This document shows positions 59,051 to 64,000 of a stretch of DNA of 64,000 nt, piece after piece. A program made the translations under genes and the position numbers. This stretch comes from Polytrichum commune. Taxonomy: Eukaryota; Streptophyta; Polytrichopsida; Polytrichales; Polytrichaceae. The DNA lies in NCBI GenBank assembly GCA_950295325.1, contig OX485803.1:7690001-7754000 (forward strand), written 5' to 3'. The stretch's first letter is position 1. Every line of letters begins with the position of its first letter. The notes under the pieces were generated by a model. That model was not told where the DNA came from. It ran no database searches and saw only the letters and a program-made list of their open reading frames with translations.

Positions 59051-60657
59051 ATGATACTACCATTTGCAAAGCTGGGGACACTGGTGTTGAGGACACTCAG
59101 CAAACCCTTGGCCAACAGACTGAAACAGCAAGCAGCACATCACCCCCGATTTCGAGAAATCATCATCAATTTTGCCCAGGTGAGGATCTCAGCATCATCA
59201 ACATAATTTTCAAAGGCTTTATTGTATCGGCCAGGAACTTGAATTCGTCTGTCTGTGTGCATCTATGAAGTGAATTGAGAAAAAGGATTCCTATGTATAT
59301 ATGAATGCGCGGAATTTGTAACCCTATTATCCAGGACTGTACCTCTTTGCATTTACAATGAGTCCTAGTGTGGGGACTGGAAGAGAATTACACTGAAGAA
59401 TCTGCACACTGTGTACCAATTTAGTGGTAACATGAATGTGGTGGAAAATGATGCAGCAAGGTTAATTGTACTTGTGCCTCTTAGCAATTGTGATTAGGTC
59501 CGTTGGAATGTTCTTTTGTTACCAAAATCGAAGACTCAGGAGTGTCCAGGAATTGTTTTGATAAGGGCAGCCAGTTGTATTTCCATTGTCTTGCGCTCTT
59601 TTTACTGTTGAATGCGTTGACAGGTCCTAGGGGTTTAGGGTTTAGGGTTTTGAGGTGAAGAAAGAGTAAATTCGGAGGAATTTTTTGCAATATGTGTAAG
59701 CGATCAGAAAATGCTAGGGTTAGGGCATTACTCTGTTATTGCAGAGCTGCATGCACTTTATAACTAGAAGATCTTCCCGTGACAATGAGGTGATTTGTTT
59801 GTTTGTTTGTTACATGAGAATTTGTGTATTGTTGCAGAACTGATTCAAGAGGTGTTTGTTAAGGGTTGCAGGCAAACCACAGGTTTCAGGTGAATTTGCA
59901 AAGGAGAATCTACAGCCACGCAACTGATGTTGAAATTCGACCACTTAACGAGGAGAAGGCTGTACAGGCAGCTTCAGATTTTCTTGGCGAGGCGTTCATT
60001 TTTGGAGTAATTTCCTGAACCTACATTGCAAAGCATGCATAGGTTCATTGACATATTGCTGTAAATTCTCATTAAAAGTCTCATTAACCACAATGGGGGA
60101 GAGGAGTTTATACCAGCAGGCTTGTTGTAGATAGGTAGTGCTTTGGAGGTATTCATTAGTTTATATAAAGGATTAGCACCATCTCATTCTGTGTGTTGCA
60201 ATATTTGGAGATTCAAGCAAATTCATTTGTGATGTCAGGTTGGAGGAGCTGTTTTAATTTTTGAAGTGCAACGAAGTGCACGATCAGATGCTCGAAAAGA
60301 AGAAGCTCGCAAACAAGAGTTGGAGGTACTGCTTGCAAATTTTCTGTCCAAATTTCTTGTTAAGCATTCATGTCAGTGATTGATGATGTTTGGAGGTGTC
60401 TTATTGGCATACTTTATCTTAACCATCTGCACCTGTTCTAATGTCTCCCTTCCTGACAGGATTTGAGAAGGAAAGACCAGGGTGTTGAAGATGAGCTTCG
60501 CCTATTACGGTCAAGATTAGAGGAAGTAGAGCACATGGTAAGAGGACGAGGTCTTACAAGTTGGATACCAGGATTAGGCTCTCAAGAAAACAAGCAAGCT
60601 TCACATACACCATTTCCAGAGGCGTCCCCACAATCGGCACAAACATCAGCTTCATAG
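59051..60657 (+). CDS. OPA3: OPA3-family protein
   Basis: Four exons with consistent phases: 59051-59179, 59872-60006, 60239-60325, 60460-60657; 182 residues, the usual length for plant OPA3-like proteins. It starts MILPFAKLGTLVLRTLSKPL (a putative mitochondrial-targeting/hydrophobic N-terminus). It continues with NRLKQQAAHHPRFREIIINF, HRFQVNLQRRIYSHATDVEI and RPLNEEKAVQAASDFLGEAF, then GGAVLIFEVQRSARSDARKE, a hydrophobic segment followed by a coiled coil. It ends in a Ser/Pro-rich tail. Human OPA3 acts at mitochondrial membranes and in fission balance; plant function is inferred by family. All introns are GT-AG and no defects are seen. Confidence 0.95.
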
Positions 60658-63211
60658 AAGGAAATTTCGAAACCCACTTTCTGTCTCTTTTTGTGCAGAC
60701 TACTGTAGTTCGCTGTGTTCAGGGACTTCTGAAGAGGTGTATCATTTTTTTCCATTTAAAACCCACTTAGTCTGTCATGTATTGACATAGATTGTGGTTA
60801 ATAAACACTAACAATTAGGATTGACAATTCAAAACTGGCAGAATATGAGGATATAGTTAGAAGAGCGCTTTGTTTTACAGAATTTATGTAGGTCTTTCCT
60901 AATGATCAACGCAGTCTGTGCTAATCCACCACATTTGTTCATGTCTGTGCACTTCATGAATTGTAAAGGACATTTTTGTCTCCACTATGTCTCTTATTGA
61001 ACGGTTCTCCTATTTTATAGTTTTGAGATTACATATTTCTGTTGCTTATCAACATTGATGAATTTCCCTCCTCCCCAGTTGTCATGCTCTGCAATTTGAC
61101 AGAAATGAGTTTTAGATGCCCAAGCATGTCTCATGAATTCACCAGTGAGGTTTGAATCTTCGTGGTGAAATACTCATGGTCACATATTTAAGTTCATATC
61201 TGACCATATTTAGGTTTACTTTTGAGTACCTCTTTTGTCTTTTCTTGACCTTGGTCTTGCACCTATCAGTCTTGCATCTATTCTTGCACCACCTTAGAAT
61301 TAGCTTCTTATTTGCAGGATAGCAATGCTCCGAAACAGATTGATGTTTGCAGAAGGTCACAAAGACTTGAGAGAGGAGGCAATTTGGGCAATACCTCAAA
61401 CAAATTTGCTCCAAAGGTGTCAAGTTCAATATGAGAGACACCCATCAACTGCACTTTTACCTCCTTTGGAAGAGGCATATGAACTCCAAATTTGGAAATT
61501 CAAATTCTCACATGCATGTATTCTACTTTCTATATGTATTTATATAGTCTGCCCTGTAAAACTGTTAACATTTCTGATTCAGAGCAAACATAAACCCCCA
61601 ATTGGAAATATTGAGTGTCTTAACACTTATAGAGGGCAGATTGTACTAGTTTGGGCATGTGCTGTGTTGCCATTTTGTACGCATGCGTGTGAAGTATTGT
61701 CCTGAGCCATCCCCACATTGTAGATGACTGCTTGTTTTGGAACTTTGCAATGATAATTGTGTCAATGTCCATGTGCCTTTGATGTTTGAATATTTTAGAA
61801 TGTATAGTACATACTAATCTAGGAGCTCATTTATCTCATTTCTGCCACGTCACAATTCCATTTCTGTCCGTCCGATTCATAACTTTTTCATGTGTGCCGT
61901 AGATGTTCGTTTTCAGCTTGTACATCGAGGATTCAGCTTGTAGATGTCCGTCCGATTAAATTTTATTTTCATGACTGCCGTCGATTTTGAGGTGAAACTT
62001 AACCGGAGCTTTTGGCGATGGATTCAAGGCGACGTTGAATTCAAGGCGTCGTTGCTTTCGTATTTCTGTTGAAGGAACGAAGGAAATGTTGGAGCGTGCA
62101 TCAATTCTTACCTCGATCGAACGAGTCCCAGCATTGTCATCCTGCTCCCCTGTCCACTTTGATTGCACGGATCCCCAAATTACTTGCTACTCCAACGACT
62201 TACATCGCCGAAATAGATCGAGTAGGAGGTGCGTCCAAACCCATTTCTTTCGTGAATCCGATCTCTCACCTGAAACCAAAATCTTAGCTGAGATGTTGCA
62301 TTTGGCACTACGGAATCCTCAGAAGCTATGGCGGCATCCACTCAATCACAAATCTCCTACTCAGAATGCGTGGGTGCGAGTACCGCCTCTGGAATGGGAT
62401 ACTGTCATTCGGATCACTGTGAGGGGTGGTGATGTGATTGGGTGGCTGGGGATTGATGTGCTCTCCACGTCTTGGGTCACTATAGGTTTCGTAGTTGTGG
62501 ACTTAATTTATTAGTCTCCGCTTCTATTTCAGAGAGTAATGTATAAGTCTTGTCGCTCTGTAGTGTCTCCCTGTGTGCGTCCTTACAGATGTGTGTTGAT
62601 AAAAGCTATATTTACAAGTAGGTATGGCTAGGGTTGAGAAAGAGTGAAGCTATGGTCCTGTAATTCTGGCCTGATGATTTTGCTCAAATTTGTCACGATG
62701 ACTACTATGCAGGAAGCTGGTGTGGTCTTTCCACATGCAGAAAGCTGCATTATTGGGGTGTGCTGAAGAATCCTTTTCGCTTCCATACATTGTTGAGATC
62801 GATTCTTTATTCCGGTCTCTTCCTCATGTGGGTGGACATGAATTCGCCGCCCATTCTTGCTGGTGGTAGGACTGGCTTTTAGAATATGGAAATGACCCTG
62901 TGATCTGATTGCATAAATCCAGAATGTAGGATAATATTATCAAGATTGTTCGTTGTGAAGTGGACCATCTGTGTAGCATTGTGCTGTACTTCGTGAATCC
63001 AGTGAAAGTTGTAGGGAAGTGCTGACACTCTTCATATTTACAATTTGGATCTGGAGTGCAGGCTTCGAAAGAAAATGCGGGGGAGTGATTATAGCAGACT
63101 ATTTGTGGTGTAAAGTGGGGATTAGGGCCGATCAAAGGAGGAGGACTTAGGCAGGCGGTGGAGATTATCAAGTGGGAGTTAGTCCCTACTACCCTAATTT
63201 AGTTTGCAGGA
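60658..63211. other. OPA3 3' flank; no further gene assured
   Basis: It probably starts with the OPA3 3' UTR. Plus-strand open frames at 61325-61705 and 62035-62514 (159 codons) show no recognisable domain. TGTCCGTCCGATT occurs twice (61865 and 61945). The second frame could be an upstream exon of the edge gene, but I could not join it in phase. Confidence 0.35.
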
Positions 63212-63927
63212 ATGCAACGCTTAAATATGGCTGCGCTGTTGCCGCAAAACAAAGGTCGAAAGAAAGGGTCGAAAAAAATGTTATCAAAGTAGACCTTACA
63301 ATATCTGGTGGTGAGAATATCTGCTATATGAGCATGTGGTGGGGATGATTTTTGCAGGCGAATCCGACCCTGTCCATTGGACATCAATCCCAATTGTGTG
63401 TCCACATCTTCCAGCAACCAGGCTTACGGATTCCCTTGGGAAATTCCTCCCTCTAGCTCAAGTACGGCAACCAAGGTGAGCGGGCTCTTCTACAGATTTC
63501 CGTTTCCTCTTTGCAGGCCTTGGGAGTTGAGATGGCAGGAAATCCTCCAAGTCGCGGCATGAGTGTTTATTCACGCCTCGAACCTGTTCAAATGCAAGCT
63601 TATTGGTTTTACAGAGAATTGAGAGCGCCATACTTACAACACAAAAAAATGCACAGATCTTGAAGGACGAGGATCTTTCTGATGGTAAGCAAACCCTCAC
63701 TCTTTCTCTCACATACAAATACATTGAATTCCACAATATATTTGTTCTCCGGTGGATAAGTTGCTCCCTTTTTGTAGAGGAATCGTTGTTTCGCCTATAC
63801 ATGGAAGATATGTTGCTATATTGAAGTCAGACATTCACATGTATATTGTGCAGGTAAACGAAATGGCAGACTCTTAGTTGCCGAAGTAGACGGATTCTTA
63901 CTTCCTTCCAGAATCGGTTTTATTCAG
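63212..63927 (+). CDS. 5' exons of an unrecognised gene, continuing past the window
   Basis: Four exons fit in phase: 63212-63288, 63358-63475, 63615-63684, 63854-63927. The first carries ATG at 63212 and 63227 (MAALLPQNKGRKKGSKK, basic). The protein goes on RIRPCPLDINPNCVSTSSSN, then AYGFPWEIPPSSSSTATK, RIESAILTTQKNAQILKDED and KRNGRLLVAEVDGFLLPSRI. The donor of exon 1 is a weak AA|GTAGAC; the others are good. It reads as real protein, but I recognise no family. The basic start could be a targeting or nuclear signal. The gene runs off the right edge. Confidence 0.55.
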
Positions 63928-64000
63928 GTTGATTGCAAAACATCTTCTTCTGTGATCGTTGTTGCATTGATTTGGTGGTTTTCGTTGAGTGATTGGTCAT

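Noticed and set aside
1-64000. CRISPR arrays, bacterial operons, rRNA or tRNA genes
   Set aside because: Spliced plant-type genes throughout. No regular spaced repeats, and no tRNA cloverleaf or rRNA block was recognised by eye.

Overview
The window looks like nuclear DNA of a land plant, most likely a bryophyte and probably a moss. Genes have small exons with GT-AG introns. The disease-resistance gene has the 'HSGADKAFV...' TIR style typical of moss TNL proteins. The rest is AT-rich sequence full of decayed, nested transposons. Species is not determinable by eye, and moss itself is an inference.

Layout. (1) 1-1.4 kb: minus-strand Ty1/copia relic. (2) 5.0-17.3 kb: a large TIR-bounded block (GGCCCGGTTCAGACCGGG ends, TTA on both sides, PIF/Harbinger-like). 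It encloses a Mutator-like element (MULE, 5.33-14.87 kb) with ~0.3 kb terminal inverted repeats and a multi-exon but broken transposase gene. That gene is itself split by an 898-bp insertion and swollen by a tandem-repeat-rich insert. (3) 17.3-18.4 kb: tandem duplication, followed by a TIR-NB-LRR gene (18.9-22.7 kb). (4) 22.7-34.6 kb: intergenic DNA with two insertions of an 8-bp-TSD element family, dispersed repeats and microsatellites. (5) 34.8-39.7 kb: an 11-exon minus-strand gene best matched to shugoshin, with a GC-rich, internally duplicated upstream region. (6) 41.99-43.64 kb: TA-flanked TIR element. (7) 44.1-46.2 kb: decayed LINE reverse transcriptase. (8) 50.4-58.2 kb: a Ty1/copia element with both LTRs, interrupted by two further 8-bp-TSD insertions. 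(9) 59.05-60.66 kb: an intact four-exon OPA3-family gene. (10) 63.2 kb to the window edge: the first exons of an unrecognised gene.

The most informative result is a family of non-autonomous, hAT-like elements, five copies of 0.4-2.7 kb. They share termini of the type CACGGGGAGGTCACT and each has an exact 8-bp target duplication. Two copies interrupt reading frames that become continuous again once element plus one duplication is removed, in the MULE transposase and in the copia reverse transcriptase. This fixes their boundaries to the base and gives a relative order of insertion. Host genes judged real are shugoshin, OPA3, the TNL (with a disruption at the NB/LRR border) and the edge gene.
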